A DNA stretch of 64,000 nucleotides from Nepenthes gracilis (GCA_033239525.1 BSYO01000003.1:6628001-6692000); one strand, 5' to 3'. Counted from the first letter of the stretch, positions 32,340 to 44,879 are shown. Numbers and translations are program-made. The notes: generated by a model from the letters alone, not told the origin.

Positions 32340-33530
32340 CGTTGCGAAAGGCAAGGAATCTTCGAATTTGTGACACCGACGTTTGAGCCACATAAGTGAG
32401 AAGGGGTTGAATTGTTTAGCCAAGAAGAATTTTCTTTGGGGCATGAACGAAGCCAAGCTAAAGGCTTATTCTCACTGTATGATTGGGAAGTAACGGAAAG
32501 TTTCGTTTCATAGAAATTTGTCCATGAAAAAACCAGATCTTCTTGAGTTGATCCATACTGATATATGCAGCTCTCTTAAAGGTGAAGACATTTGGAGTAG
32601 TACTTTATTTTATTACGTTTATTAATGATTGTTTAAGAAAACAGTGGGTATATCCACTGAAATCAAAAGATCAAGCCATTGACGTCTTCGAACAATTCCA
32701 TACTCTTATGGAGAGACAAATGGAGAAGAAGTTGAAGTACATTCGGAGTGATAATGGTAAAAGTATATTGGAGCATTTGACGTGTATTGTCGGACCCACA
32801 AAATTTAACACCAAAGGATTCCACCAAAAACACCGCAATTGAATGGTGTGGTTGAAAGGATAAATAGGACGCTGATTGAGAGAGTTTGTTGTGTAAATGT
32901 CGTGGCTTGTGTGATCAACCTATCTCCTAGTGGCCCTCTAAACGGAGAAGTGCCGAAGAAGGTGTGGTCCGGAAAAGAGGTTTCCTACGATCGTCTGTGT
33001 GTTTGGGTGCAAGTCTTTTGTCTACATCCTAAAGAGCGAGAGATCCAAACTAAAATAAAAACCGAGACAGTGTTTTTTCTTGATTATAGGGAAGATGAGT
33101 TGGGCTTTCAGTTTTATGACCTAATAGAGAAGAAATTTGTCCGATTAAGGGATATGGCATTTGTTGAGGATAAGACTATTGAAAATATCGGCAAAGTGGA
33201 GAAAATTATTTTCAACAACGATAACAATCGGCTTTGCAATACGAATCCTAAATCCTTGATACATTATGATAAAGACAGTGGTCAAGGCAATGTCGAAGGG
33301 AAAGGAGATCGTGGGGCTTCTATACTCGATGGAGTGGATGATACAAATGAGGATGACATTGTTCCTCATGATGATTTTGGACTCTCCGAGAACATCTCAT
33401 TCCAACGATCCACAAGAAATCGAAGACCCTCCTCTTGCCTATCAGTTGACGGGCATGTGTTGCTTACAAATGGTGGAGAACCAAAAAGCTTTGATAAAGC
33501 TATGGAGGATGAATATAAATCAGAGTGAAT
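32340..33530 (+). pseudogene. Integrase of the Tnt1-like element
   Basis: A GAG-pre-integrase remnant (about 32440-32545) is followed by integrase core sequence: FITFINDCLRKQWVYPLKSK and YIRSDNGKSI (32582-32842). In another frame come GVVERINRTLIERV and KKVWSGKEVSYDRL (32839-33528), so the core is split by a frameshift. A long linker then leads to RT (SENISFQRSTRNRRP). The two recognisable catalytic positions (SDNG and VERxNRTL) are kept. The 229-codon frame that holds the C-terminal part is open but does not include the whole enzyme. Confidence 0.8.
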
Positions 33531-34295
33531 GGAGGTTATGCAAGAGGAAATGAAATCGTTGTAAGAGAATCATATGTTCAAGCTAATCAAGTTATCTAAG
33601 GGTAAATGACCCTTGAAAAAGTGATCTTCCATTTGAATGTTGATAAAAGTAGCCCACAACCAAGGTAAAAAGCAAGATTGGTTGTGAAATGGTTCAATCA
33701 AGGAGCGTATTGATTTTGAGGAGATTTTTGCCCTTGTTGTAAAGATATTTTCAATAATGGTGGTTCTTGGATTGGCCACAACTCTTAATCTGGAAGTTGA
33801 ATAATTGGACGCTCGGATGGCATTTCTCCATTGCAGACTTGAGGAATAAATTTAGATGGAGCAACCGGAAGGAATCTGAGTTGAGGGAAATGAGCATCTT
33901 GTATGTCATCTAAAGAAAAGCTTTTACGGGCTAAAATAAGTCCCGAGATAGTAGTACAAGAAATTCGAGTTTGTTATGATGGTCATTAGTGAAAGACTAT
34001 TTTGAACCACTGTATTTTCTTTTAGAGGTTTTCGAAAGACTACTTTGTCATTCTTCTACTCTATTTCAAAAGACAATTAGAGGACCACTATATGCTTATA
34101 GTGGGGCAAAATACTTTCCGAATCACTAAATTGAAGCAACTGTTTGGGAAATCCTTTGTTATGAAGGATTTGGAATCTGCGAAGTAAATTTTTAATATAA
34201 GAATATTTCGCGACTGAAAGGCGAAGAAATTGTAAATGTCCCAAGAGAGCTACATTAAGAAAGTGCTTTAACGTTTCATTTTAAAGAAGTCCAAG
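33531..34295 (+). pseudogene. RT of the Tnt1-like element, upstream of the nested LTR
   Basis: Decayed RT. VKWFNQGAY-like and ATTLNLEVE-like words (33680-33800) and a C-terminal FVMKDLESAK (about 34155-34185) followed by SQESYIKKVL match Tnt1 RT. The frame breaks repeatedly. Sequence stops matching at 34295, exactly where the nested LTR begins, and resumes at 36134. Confidence 0.65.
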
Positions 34296-36133
34296 TGTAA
34301 GAATTGAGTTTTAACTTATATTAATTGGGTTTAATTAAGATAATATAATTAAAAATTGAGGTTAAAGGATACAGATAATAATATCAACAAAGAAAAAATT
34401 ACAAATCGGACAAATTGTGCACATGGCCCTGGGTTGGCGCTACAACACCTGTTGCGTGCCCTTGGGGACTTGAGGCTCTGCCGGTAGTACTGGGTGCGCC
34501 CGAGCGCCCCAACAGGAGCAGATTCCAAAATACCCACACCCGACCCGGGCTCAAGCACAGGTTTGTTATAAAAGTCAGTTGAGGATTTATTTTCACCGCA
34601 TTTCAAGCGGTGAAAAGGATTAGAAGGAAGAAAATAGAGAGAAGGGCCGAGAGAGAGGGGAGAAGAGAGAGGAAAGGGAGAAAGCTCCAAGAAGTTAAAT
34701 TTGGAACGTTTAAAGTAAGAATTTCGGTATATCCAGCGACGGCAAGGTGCATTTTTACTCTCTCTTTCCGTTGTTGTGATTTATTCCCGTTCTTTCCAAG
34801 TATTATTGTTTTAATACTCGTCCAAACTAAGATTTCGAGGTATAAGTATGAAAAAATTGCTTATTTATTGGTTTACCATGATTTTATAGTGAAATTTATC
34901 AAGAACTCTCAATCAATTATCTGTATTATAATTATTTGTTTTATCTTGAAATTTTCTTCATGTTTAGAGATTCAAAATTAATTTTCACATGTTTGTGCTT
35001 AATAGTTGTGAATTATAAAGTATTATGTACTATTTGAATATGATAAAAATGTATTGCATATTTAATTGTGTGACACATATTTATTAAATTTGTAAGAAAA
35101 TTTATAAATTTTTACTATATGATTTACTGTCCAAATTTCATATTATTGAAGTTGACATGATAAAATTGTATATGACATTATGAAAAGAAACAAGGGCCTC
35201 TGCAACTCTATTAAGAAAAATATGAATTGTTCTCCAAAAAAATGAGAATTAAAAATTAAGAAGTAAAGTGTAGAATTTTTCATAAATTAAAAAATAAGAA
35301 ACTAGACCGAGAAATTATTCAGAGGGTAATATTCCGTGGCATGCCTTAGAATATTACAGTGATAAATTAATGATTATCCCCATTGCAACCGTGGGGGATA
35401 TAAAAGCGAATTCTGGCCCTATCTACCGAGTTATAGGTAGTATTGCTTATGTCCGGGTATTGAATAGGATATCATTGCCTTAGATTGTGTGGGAATCTAC
35501 ACAATTCTTTTTTTGATTGTTTGCTCCATTTGTTTATAAGGCCTATTAGTTCGATTCTTAAAGATAAATAAGTTTTTAATGTTTTGATGATTATGACAGT
35601 ATAAGAATAAGATAAAGTTTTCTACCCATGTTTTGTGCTTATATTTGTATTATGACTCTTATTCCCTCCAATGATATGTTTTAAATAAAATATGTATGTT
35701 ATTACTATATGTGATACCTTACTGAGTATTGGCTCACTTCCTTACTATTTTTATAAACCTTCAGATAAGTCACACGAGTTGATATCAAATAAAAAGGAAT
35801 GAAGATTGGGAGTTTTGTTTCCTATACTTAGGAAGAAGGATTTTGTTGTTATGATTTTGATGTACTAATATATATAAAACTTTGGAAATATAAAATGATG
35901 TATTAAATGTTGATGATATTAGTGTAGTATCGCTTCTGTAGATTGCTATGGATATTATGTATGCTTTCGTAGGATATCGTAGAGTTATTTTTGTTGATTG
36001 ATTTTTAGTAAGGTGTTGGAGCCGCTGAAAACATGACGATTGTATGGATCCTATATATGCTTATATATATATGTATCACATTAGATAATTATAATAATAG
36101 TTAATGACAAAAATGAGGATGTGGTTCATCACA
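34296..36133 (+). mobile_element. Nested gypsy-type solo LTR (1838 bp)
   Basis: Bounded by perfect CCAAG duplications (34291-34295 and 36134-36138) and by canonical ends, TGTAAGAATTGAG...TCATCACA. The RT reading of the host copia element resumes on the far side (LVSTSLANHFKLSN), which confirms insertion. It has a TATAAAAG word near 34567 followed by a GA-rich transcribed leader, as is usual for chromovirus-type gypsy LTRs. No internal coding sequence is present. Assignment to gypsy is from style. Confidence 0.85.
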
Positions 36134-36138
36134 CCAAG

Positions 36139-36907
36139 CTGGTAAGCACTTCATTGGCCAATCATTTTAAATTGAGCAACTAGTAATACCCTTCTATGGA
36201 TGACGTAAAGGCAAGTATGAGAAGCGTTCATTACTCTTTAGTCGTGGACAGTTTGATGTATGCTATGGTGTGTACGAGACGAATATTGCTCATGCGGTTG
36301 GAACAGTTAGCCTTTTCTTTCAAATCTCGAGAAAGAGTACTAGTCCGCGGTAAAGTGGATATCGAGGGATCTCTGAGGAACTTCTAGGATGTGCTTGTGT
36401 TTCAAAAGCAATAAACCGCTTCTCGTTGGGTACATCTCTGAGGAACTTATAGTAGGCGATGTCGACTCTCGGAAATTAACTTCGGGGTATCTAGTTGTAT
36501 TTGTAGGAGATATTTCGTGGCAATCTAAGTTGCAAAAATGCGTTGCTCTCTCTATCATCGAGGCAAAATTCATTGTTGTGACGGAGGCAAGTAAGGAGAT
36601 ACTATGGATAAAGAAGTTCATCCGAGAACTCGACTTCAAATAATAGCGATATGTGCTACTTTATAATAATTAAAACGCTATTCACCTTTGTAGAAACTTG
36701 TCGTTTTATTTCCGATTGGAGCATATTGATATGAAATATCATTGGGTGAGAGATGTCATCGACTTGGAGCTGCTAATACTTGATAAGATCAAAATCAAAG
36801 AGAATGAATTGGACATGATGACCAAAGTAATGCAAAGGGAAGAGTTTGAAATTTACAAAACTATAGCCGGGATAATGATGGCCCTCACAAGGTCGTGATG
36901 GGAAGTT
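36139..36907 (+). pseudogene. RT end and RNase H of the Tnt1-like element
   Basis: After the nested LTR the Tnt1-like reading resumes: HYSLVVDSLMYAMVCTR (36230-36280), GDISWQSKLQKCVALSIIEA (about 36511-36570) and EILWIKKFIRELDF (36600-36640). LEHIDMKYHWVRDVIDLELL and ELDMMTKVMQREEFEIYKTI (36717-36866) complete the RNase H. A polypurine tract (GATGGGAAG, about 36897-36905) precedes the 3' LTR. Stops separate the blocks. Confidence 0.8.
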
Positions 36908-37687
36908 TATTGGGTTATGGGTCACTTTCATATAGGTCTCATACCCATTTGATGTGTTGTTCGATAGTTTGTACGAGGATGCACGTACTCTGAATTGATC
37001 TGACAAAAATGCAGAATGGTGCACGACAAACGCTTATCGTATGCTTGTGCGCCAATTTTAGAATGGGGCTGCCTAAGGAGCACGCTAGGGAAGCATGAGC
37101 GGGATTTGCAGATTGCTCAGTGCCTAATGTGTGCTTGAGGGGGCGCTCGTGCACCGATTACTGTGGTCTTGCGCGTGATGCTTGCTCAACGGGTGCTCGA
37201 ACTCCATTCCTGATATAAATATGTCTGACGCTTTTTAGGACTACCACTTTTGCAATTTTCTGAGTTTTTTTAGCACCGACAGTGTGAGAAAAGGAAGAAA
37301 AAGAGAGAGAAGATGGAGAAGAGGAATGTTTGAGCATCCGATTAAATTTCGAATTGTGTTTCATTCTTCACCAACCTTGAGTACGTTATTCTTGAAACTG
37401 AGAAGGACATTTTACCAATCTTGTTTCTTCTTTTTGTCTTATACTCATCATTACTCGAACTCATTCATTATAAGGTGTGTGACTTTATATTTATTGGGAT
37501 TTTTGTAATCGAATATATTGCAAAGTGAATATATTTCGAATTTATAGTCTCATGGTTTTTTTCTCTCATTTAAAAGAGGATTTTCTATCTAAAATCGTGT
37601 GTTCTTTATTATTTGTGATTGTTATTGGTTTGTTGTGCATTATTAATTATTCTCTCATGATTTAAACAAGCGGTTCGATTTCCAAGA
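36908..37687 (+). repeat. 3' LTR of the Tnt1-like element
   Basis: Homologous to 30329-31074, with the TG start changed to TA (TATTGGGTTATGGG). It ends TTTCCAAGA where the 5' LTR has TTTCCCAACA. It is clearly more diverged than the LTR pair of the 22.4 kb element, so this insertion is older. Confidence 0.85.
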
Positions 37688-37692
37688 AGATG

Positions 37693-39440
37693 CAGTGCCA
37701 CTTCTGAATATGCTAGGTTAATATTATCCACAACTGTGGTGTTGCTTTGGGTCATTCTCCTTTGTAGTCATTTTCCCTCGTCTCCTCATCTAGCAAGTTG
37801 GCCTTGTTTGAGCATGTACATCTTTCCCCATGTAAAAGGTTCAAGGCTTAAGCACTCTGCATAACTCAAATACAGGCGGGATATGTTCTCTGACCTATCA
37901 ACTCCCTTCATCTTCACCAAATTATTGGCAGACTCAGTGCGTGACTGATGAATTGATATAATTGATATCAACCAATTATATCAACAAAACTTTTTTCCCT
38001 TGACAAATTTTCCTTGATTGACAATGGAAAGAAAGAACTATTATGATTTATATTGGATTCTATTGAAGAGGAGATGAGTCTTATGTTCAATCATCAAACG
38101 AGAGGACATTTGCTCAGGGGCATGGGGGAATAAAAATCAGGAGAACCACCATGATCTGTTCTCTCAATTATCCAAAGCCAGTCAAAGATTTGTTCGTCTC
38201 CAAGGCAAATCCATTTGAAAGTTGATCTTCATATGGCTTCTTGACATCAACTTGGGGTAAGTAATCAGTTCTATGTCCATTTTTTGATGTACTGATTTGT
38301 ACTTTGTGATATGTGTGTAAATTCGGTGCAAGCTTTAGATAAATAATTGTTTTAAAACCTTCCACCTGTTGGCATCCTTAGCTTTTTGGGGAACTATAGT
38401 AGCTAAATTAAAGAGGAGATAAATTTTCCAAATTAGTAAAGCTGTTGCATAGTCTCAGTATTTGAAGCATCTTAGTGCATGAAATCAAGTGTTTAATTTC
38501 TGCTCTCTCTGAATCTTCGGTTGGTCAACATTGCATATATGAACTTATCACCAGAAAGAGTGTTTTTTCCCGATTCCATCACACAACAATTTCATTATAT
38601 TAGAGTTCATATTATTTTTCTAGTCAAAATCAATTAATGTACTTTATCAAGCTTAAAAAACGGTCCAAACGTTCACCTATATTTATGGTGACTCAATCTT
38701 GCAAGTGTAATTAAGATGGTGTGAGATTTTGTGGGGAGGACAGAGTATTTCAGACTGGTCATCATGATCTGCGGCAGGCATTGTTGTCACAATGCATACT
38801 GGGGTGTCTTGAGCGGGCCATTGGCCAAACAACCAAGCTGATTGGGCCATTGCCCTTATTTATTATGCAAAAATATAACTTTGAAATTCGTATCAAAATA
38901 TTAAGATAACATCATGTTTGTGGCGTAAAGCTGCAAACACATGAACATGATGGCCAGGTGCAACGCAGTTTACTAGTATTCTTAATGCAGCCCCGCTTTG
39001 TCTGTAAAGTTTGCTTCTCTGTAATCTTGAATGAGCATCCTGGGGCATCAAGTTGGAATAATGTAAAGAGTGCTTTCTAAGCTGAGATAGTGAGTTGTAT
39101 AGTTTTCCTCAGGGTTTGTGGCGAATGGTTTCAGAAATAGTAACTACTACAAGGAGGACCCTACAATGAAATTGCATTGCAACTTAGAGTGTCAGGACTG
39201 ATTTCTTCTCATTTTGAACATTTATTTAAGTAATCTGCTTTGGATTCCTAAACGGAGTTAATGGTACTCTGCTAACCTCCTAGTGAATGATCATTTGAAT
39301 CAGTAATTCCTAATTGTATATCATTAATAATTTAGAGTGCTGCTCTATATGCAAGAAAGATATGTTGATTCCACTGCGATACGATGAATGATTATGCATT
39401 GATTAGCCAATAGGGGGAATAGCATAATCTCTTCATTGTC
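37693..39440. other. Unassigned DNA, possibly intronic
   Basis: No supported gene or element. A GGGGTAAGTAATC donor-like word at about 38255 follows a partly open stretch (38080-38250, with words such as NHHDLFSQLSKASQRF in one frame) that could be a decayed exon, but a stop interrupts it. The ORF 38721-38909 has no motif. GATTAGCCAATAGG occurs twice, at 39401 and 39488. Confidence 0.4.
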
Positions 39441-39954
39441 TGCTACAGGTTGCCAGAAGCAACCAGAAAGTTGCAACACATGAGCATGATTAGCCAATAG
39501 GTGACAGGTCTCCTCTACCTGCAATCAATGGAGGCCAGTCTGCCAGTCATTGTTGCCCACAACAGGTTGCCAACGGCCACCTGGGAGGCCCTGCTGCTGT
39601 TGCATAGGACTGGTAGGTTGTCACAATTGCTGGAAGCTTGTTGGTTGGTCCCTGTCGCTTTCATGTAATAGGCCAATCACTGCTGTCAAACACTGGAGCC
39701 TGTTGTCCGTCTACTGCCACTAGTCACCAGAGAATGGCCACCATAATCAATCATCAGTGCTAACGTGTAACTAAACTTGAGAAGAGAGACCAAATAGTTA
39801 TTCTCTCCCGTAAACCAGATGATGTAATAGTTATTTATACCATATTTCTATCCTATTCCATCCCCGAGGAAGAATTAGCCCATTCCTACCTTATTCTTTT
39901 CCACTTAGTAAACACATCATTAGTTCTTTTAGAATACTAATATGGCATTCCAAC
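39440..39954 (-). repeat. Probable short copia-type LTR
   Basis: On the minus strand the segment starts TGTTGGAATGCCATATTAG at 39954. It has a TATAAATA word about 120 bases in (complement of about 39833-39842), followed by a pyrimidine/purine-rich leader, as in short copia LTRs. The left end and a target duplication were not found, so the boundary is approximate. Confidence 0.4.
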
Positions 39955-40009
39955 ACTGTAGATTTTTGTTAAAATTTTCTGTCAAATGATCAAAGAGGAC
40001 ATATTGCAG

Positions 40010-40225
40010 TTCCAGATAACAATGGGATGTGTCCGACAAAAAAAAAAAACGTTGCCCCTGCATCTCCATATAAAAATTTGGGTCAGGATTCTATTTGCTG
40101 CTTTCTGTCAAATATGCATGAAAAGAGTAGAATGCAAAGCAGCTACCCAAATTTTGCTACCATGGTTGCGTCTCAGACTGATGTCCTTTTGTATCAGCTT
40201 GCACCTTTGGGAATGAGTAGCTGCG
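40010..40225 (+). other. Exon-like coding segment of an unidentified host gene
   Basis: A TTGCAG acceptor at 40004-40009 and a GTAAGC donor at 40226 enclose about 72 open codons. Contents include LGQDSICCFLSNMHEK, SSYPNFATMVASQTDVLLYQ and LAPLGMSSCG. Composition and splice signals look like a real plant exon. I do not recognise the family. A run of twelve A (about 40038-40049) inside could shift the frame if it has changed length. The copia cluster begins about 120 bases downstream, so the rest of the gene, if any, would be displaced or lost. Confidence 0.4.
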
Positions 40226-40884
40226 GTAAGCTGAATTCAAGGTTACTTAAATATGAATCATTAAGGAACATAGATTGAGGATGGCCGGATGCCATTGTAG
40301 AGTATACCTTGGCATGGATTGTATTAAAGTGAGAGTGGCTTCTTTTTGTTTGGCTATGGGTCTTGTGAGTCCAATTCTTATTAGACATGTCTTCTAATGG
40401 TTCACTTAATATTGGTGTGAGCATTCATTTAAGTAAAGAATTTCAGTAGCGCAGGCGTAAGACACATTATGGGTGCATATGCCCAAATTGGACAGTATAA
40501 GAGTACCTAAAGGGTGCACGTACATAGAAAATAATGATGATCATACCTGATGTGCACATGATGAGTGAATGAGTGTTGAAGGAATTTTGTATTTGGCTTT
40601 TGAACACCAATAAGTGGTATAGGTATCAATGTTCAAATTTTAGGGTTTATATGAGAGCATTTTCACACAAATTGGCACCCACTTGAAGAAAAGAAAGGAG
40701 AAAACAAAAGAAGGGGAATATTTGAGGGCCTGTTTGAGGTTTAGTTTGAGTTCTGTCCTTCGTCATATTCAAGTATATTATTCTAACTTCAATTATAGAC
40801 ATATTATCAGTTGATTGCTTATTCTATCATTATATGCTCTTATTTAGTTGTTAGGTGTTAGGATTAGTGTTAACTGGTTCTTCA

Positions 40885-41529
40885 TATTTGATTTTGGATT
40901 ACTTCATTGTAAATCTCATACCCAATTCGCTTGAGCAAAGTCTCACCTAATGAATGGCTACGATTTCTAAGCCTAATATATGCATACATGATGCATCTGT
41001 GTCGATATGAGTATAAAAGGCTCCAATGCCGTTTTAGGGTAAATTTCTGATATCATTTCAACAAAAGCACCACACAAAAAGAAAAGAGAAAATAGAGAAA
41101 ACAGATTTTTGACATCCAATTGAAATTTAATTTGAGATTCATTCTACACCATATTTAGATATATTGATCTAATCTTGCCTCTAGAATATATTATAGATTG
41201 GTTACTTTTTCTCATATTATTTCTTTCTTATAACTTACTACTGTGTTAGGGATTGTATTCAACTAACTATTCACATGAATAGTTGTGACAAGATCTTGAA
41301 TGAGGTTATTTGTAAACATACACTTTATAATAGATTTGTTTGCAAGTTATTCCCTTATTTTTTTGTCTTACATGAAAAGGATTTTTACATAAAATGTTAT
41401 TATGCAACTTACATACTTGATTGTGTATTTCGTTTTTTGTATTCTCATAAGATTTGGTAGTTGATGATTGATGAGATATTTAGGTTTGTTTTTGTTACAC
41501 CAGTTATGTGTGTATTTTGAATCCCAATA
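40885..41529 (+). repeat. 5' LTR of a deleted copia element
   Basis: It starts TATTTGATTTTGGATTAC, ends GAATCCCAATA and is followed by GGTGGTATTAAAA, a decayed tRNA-Met primer site. A GAGTATAAAAGGC TATA-like word lies at about 41009-41021. It matches the split LTR at 42495-44090. Confidence 0.6.
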
Positions 41530-42494
41530 GGTGGTATTAAAATTGTTAGGTTGCTTGGATTCATTACTAATTGATTTGATAAAGGGCATTAACAAAATGA
41601 TTTGTTTAAATGACACAAATATTGATATATTGAGTAAATTACTTGAGAAAAGAAATATAGAGGAGCAAGGTGAAGAATATTTTATTCGTTAAGCCATTAT
41701 ACCTGTCGGTGTTTGCTATACAAAAGCCAGTGTCTAAATCAATGAGAATTGAATTATTGAACATAAACAAGTTTATGATTACAATAGACAATTTATAGAT
41801 GTCAATGTCGCCAATCATATCTAAAACAAGAAGTATGCATGGGTATATTAGGAGAAGCACGAAGTACTTTATACTATAATAACAATAAATTGTATTACTT
41901 ACTGAAATTGATGTAAGTGAAGTATTAGGAAAGGACTTCCATAACTAATCATCTAAATGAGTTTTTAGGTAGTGTTAACTAATTGAATGGTATGAGTAAA
42001 AATTTAATGATAAATTATTTAATTTGTGGTTGTTGACCACTCTACCGATTATTAGGATGTCATTTAGGCTTCCATTGCCAACATCATCTCTAAAGGTATA
42101 GTGATCTTAGAAATAAACAAGGGGTGCAGTCCTTAATAAAGAGATGGGGAGAATATCGTAAGACTCAATGTCCTTGCATTTTGAAGTGCCCATCTAGGAG
42201 TCATGGTTGTTGTATGGGTATGCAAAAATTCAAACCGATACTTGATGAAGGATCGATTATCAAGAACAATACCAAGGTGACCAATGGAAAGCTTAGTCAA
42301 GGTGGTGAGAGAAGGCCGAGATAGTGTGTAAGGAAGCACAACCCTACCAATGTGAAGGCGCCAAAGGGAATTGGTAATGCTCAAAGCTTGCGGAGTCTAA
42401 TGACGTAATCCCCATGTGGGGAAAGTTGCCAAAGGGCAAGGGTTGATAGCCCTCAGAGAGGCGAGGGTTTTCTATAAGGTCATAAGGGAAAGTT
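41530..42494 (+). pseudogene. Internal remnant of a copia element (gag only)
   Basis: About 965 bases between two LTRs. Weak gag-like words parallel the gag of the 30.3 kb element (both have LVVVDHSTDY/LWLLTTLLDL-type segments). No protease, integrase or RT was found. It is therefore an internally deleted copy. The 3' end has a polypurine tract before the LTR at 42495. Confidence 0.5.
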
Positions 42495-42974
42495 TGTTGG
42501 GTTTTGGACAATTCTTTTGTAAGTCTCATATCCAATAGATAAGTCATTTAGTGCTAAGTGCAAACCTTGTGTGAGGTTTCATTCAAGCAAAGTCTCACTC
42601 AGCCCACGTCTGTATTACACTCAAGCGTGAATATCAATGACTTCTGAGCCTAATGAGTACTTGTAGGGTGCATGCACGTGAAGTGGAAACCTAATATATG
42701 CCAGAAGGGTGCACGTAAAGTGGAAACCTAATATATGCCAGAGGGGCGCACGTGTGTTGATGTAGGTATAAAATGTCCTAATGTGATTTTGAGGCAAGTT
42801 TTTGAGATTATTTCAATATAAGAGACACCGTATGAAAAGAAATTAGAGAAAAAAGAGAAGTGAAATATTTTTGGCATTCAATTGAAGTCAAATTTGAATT
42901 TTATTCTTCTTTAAGCTCTGGTATGTTGTTTTAGCCTTGGCTCTAAGACGTATTATGAATTGATTGTTTATTTT

Positions 42975-43794
42975 TGTTGGATTTTGGATCACTTAAATGA
43001 ATCCCACACCCAATATATGAATCATTTGAAAAATATGCGATTTATGCGAGGCATGCTTTAGTAGAGATGTCGTCCAAGAACCGTATGATATTCGTACAAG
43101 GATTACTTAAACGATGAAATTCATCGAAAGTTCACGCGAGATGCATTTAAGTAAAAGCCACTTGTAGTGAACTCAAAACAATTGTGCGTAATATGCGCAT
43201 GAGATGTGTATGTGCACATTTGGGATAGAATGAGTGCGTTTGACACGTGCTCGATAGGCATCTAAGTGCTAATTCCAACTTTTGCCTGTAATGTTTAAAC
43301 GCCAATTTTGCTATAAAATCCTCTGTGTGATTTTAGGGCACAAATAGCACAAGGGCATCGTACAAAGAGAGAGAAGAAAAGTTTTGATATCCGGTTGATA
43401 TTCGATTCAAATTTTATTCTTCGCCAAACTTGGATACGTTGCTCTAACTTGTTTCTAGGATATAATTCAAATTTGCTTGCTCATTTTTTTGACATATTGT
43501 TCTCTTATTATGGGTTAGGTTTATTCATTATTCAATTGGATTGTAGTAAAGAGATCTTAGAGATGATTATATTTATAATCGGATATTATTATAGTAGATT
43601 TATTTAAAATTTATTATATACTTTTTTTTAATTAAAAATAATTTTTTACATTAAATATTATCGTACAATCTGTGTGTACTTGATTGCGTGATTTGGTTCA
43701 CTCTGTTCTCACGGTGTTTGGTGGTTAATGGTTGACAAAAGGTTTGGGGGTTCATTTTCACTGTGTCGATTATGTGCATGTTTTTATTTCCAAA
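42975..43794 (+). mobile_element. Solo LTR nested inside a related LTR
   Basis: It starts TGTTGGATTTTGGATCAC and ends near TATTTCCAAA. Flanks ATTTT (42970-42974) and GTTTT (43795-43799) may be a duplication with one change. Sequence on the two sides (ATTGATTGTTTATTTT and TTCTTGTATATTCTTC) is continuous in the intact LTR at 40885-41529, which supports insertion. Confidence 0.55.
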
Positions 43795-44879
43795 GTTTTC
43801 TTGTATATTCTTCTTTTATGAGTTGCTACATGAGTTAGGGAATGTATTCAATCAATTATTTACACAGGTTATTATGAATAAATCTTAAAGGGGGTTATTT
43901 ATAACCATACACTTTATAGTGAATTTGTTCAAATGTTATTCTATTTTACTTAGTTGACAAATATTTTTTACATTAAATATTATTGTATTTTTGGTATATT
44001 TGGTTTCGTGTTTTGCTCCATGTGCTTTGATGGGGTTTAATGGTTGATAGTTGATGCAAGATTCAGGTTTGTTTTTGCATTAGATACACTTTTGGCTGCA
44101 GCTCACGAGAAATATAGAGGGAAGAAAAATTAGAAGATTATTGCCAACTATTTGGGCTCTGAATCTTGTGTCGACTTTCACAATCAGTGGGCATGTTGTT
44201 CCATTAGTTATGCTTGGATATTTTACTGATAGTTCTCTTATATTTTTTATCTATTGTTTGTATTTGCCTTGATTTTGCAATATTGTAGTGAAACTAAATG
44301 AGGTATTTGGGAGTTTGTGTAATCATAATCATAATTATAGGTAAATTTATTTTCGGGAGTGATTCATCCTTCCTAGACACAGCATACAACATGAATTTTT
44401 TTATACAGATTTAAGGTTTCATGATTTTATCTTTTGTTTTAAGAGGTCATATGATAAATTACTTGTCTCTTGCTTATATTTATTATTGCGGTGATTTTTT
44501 TGATTTTGTGTGGATTAACATTATGCCTCCTCATGGGTTCAACAAATTGGACGATTTGTCAATTCGTGTTAAGATTTCTCCTGGGTTAGGTTGCGAAATT
44601 TGTTGTTATGGACCCACTAACACTTTGCACATATTGTAGTTGTAAAGGGTTTTTACTCAAAGGCGATGTATAACCAAATCTCATTATATTAGAAATTATT
44701 TTAGATAAAATATTTCTTAATTAGAAAGTATTTCTAAGTAAATTTATTTGTATAATTTATATATTTGGTTGCATATATTGATTTTTGTTCATCGTGTTCA
44801 ATTTAGATAGAAAATGGTTGATAGTGTTAGGGGATTTGAATTTCTTTGTGCTGTAGATCCCAACACTATCTATATATGT

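Larger units (their letters stand above)
30329..37687 (+). mobile_element. Tnt1/Tork-like Ty1/copia retrotransposon, decayed, with nested solo LTR
   Basis: LTRs at 30329-31074 and 36908-37687 match along their length; both have GGTTATGGGTCACTT near the start and TGATATAAATA in the middle. Flanks are GGATG (30324-30328) and AGATG (37688-37692), a duplication with one change. Internal plus-strand remains follow the copia order: gag, protease, integrase, RT and RNase H. The integrase, RT and RNase H words are closest to Tnt1-type elements. The RT is split by a 1838-base solo LTR (34296-36133). Stops and frameshifts are present throughout, so this is an old, dead copy. Confidence 0.85.
40347..44871 (+). 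mobile_element. Mosaic of nested, related copia LTRs with one internal remnant
   Basis: At least four LTR copies of one loose family lie here in the same orientation. A start-like TGTTTGGCTATGGG is at 40347, and an LTR end plus primer site (CACCAATAAGTGGTAT) is at about 40605-40620. A fuller LTR spans 40885-41529, followed by GGTGGTATTAAAA. An internal remnant (41530-42494) has decayed gag, ending in a polypurine tract (ATAAGGGAAAG). A second LTR starts at 42495 and is split by a third (about 42975-43794), then resumes to about 44090. A last LTR-like piece ends in GATCCCAACA at 44871. The parts align with each other but are strongly diverged. Confidence 0.65.
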
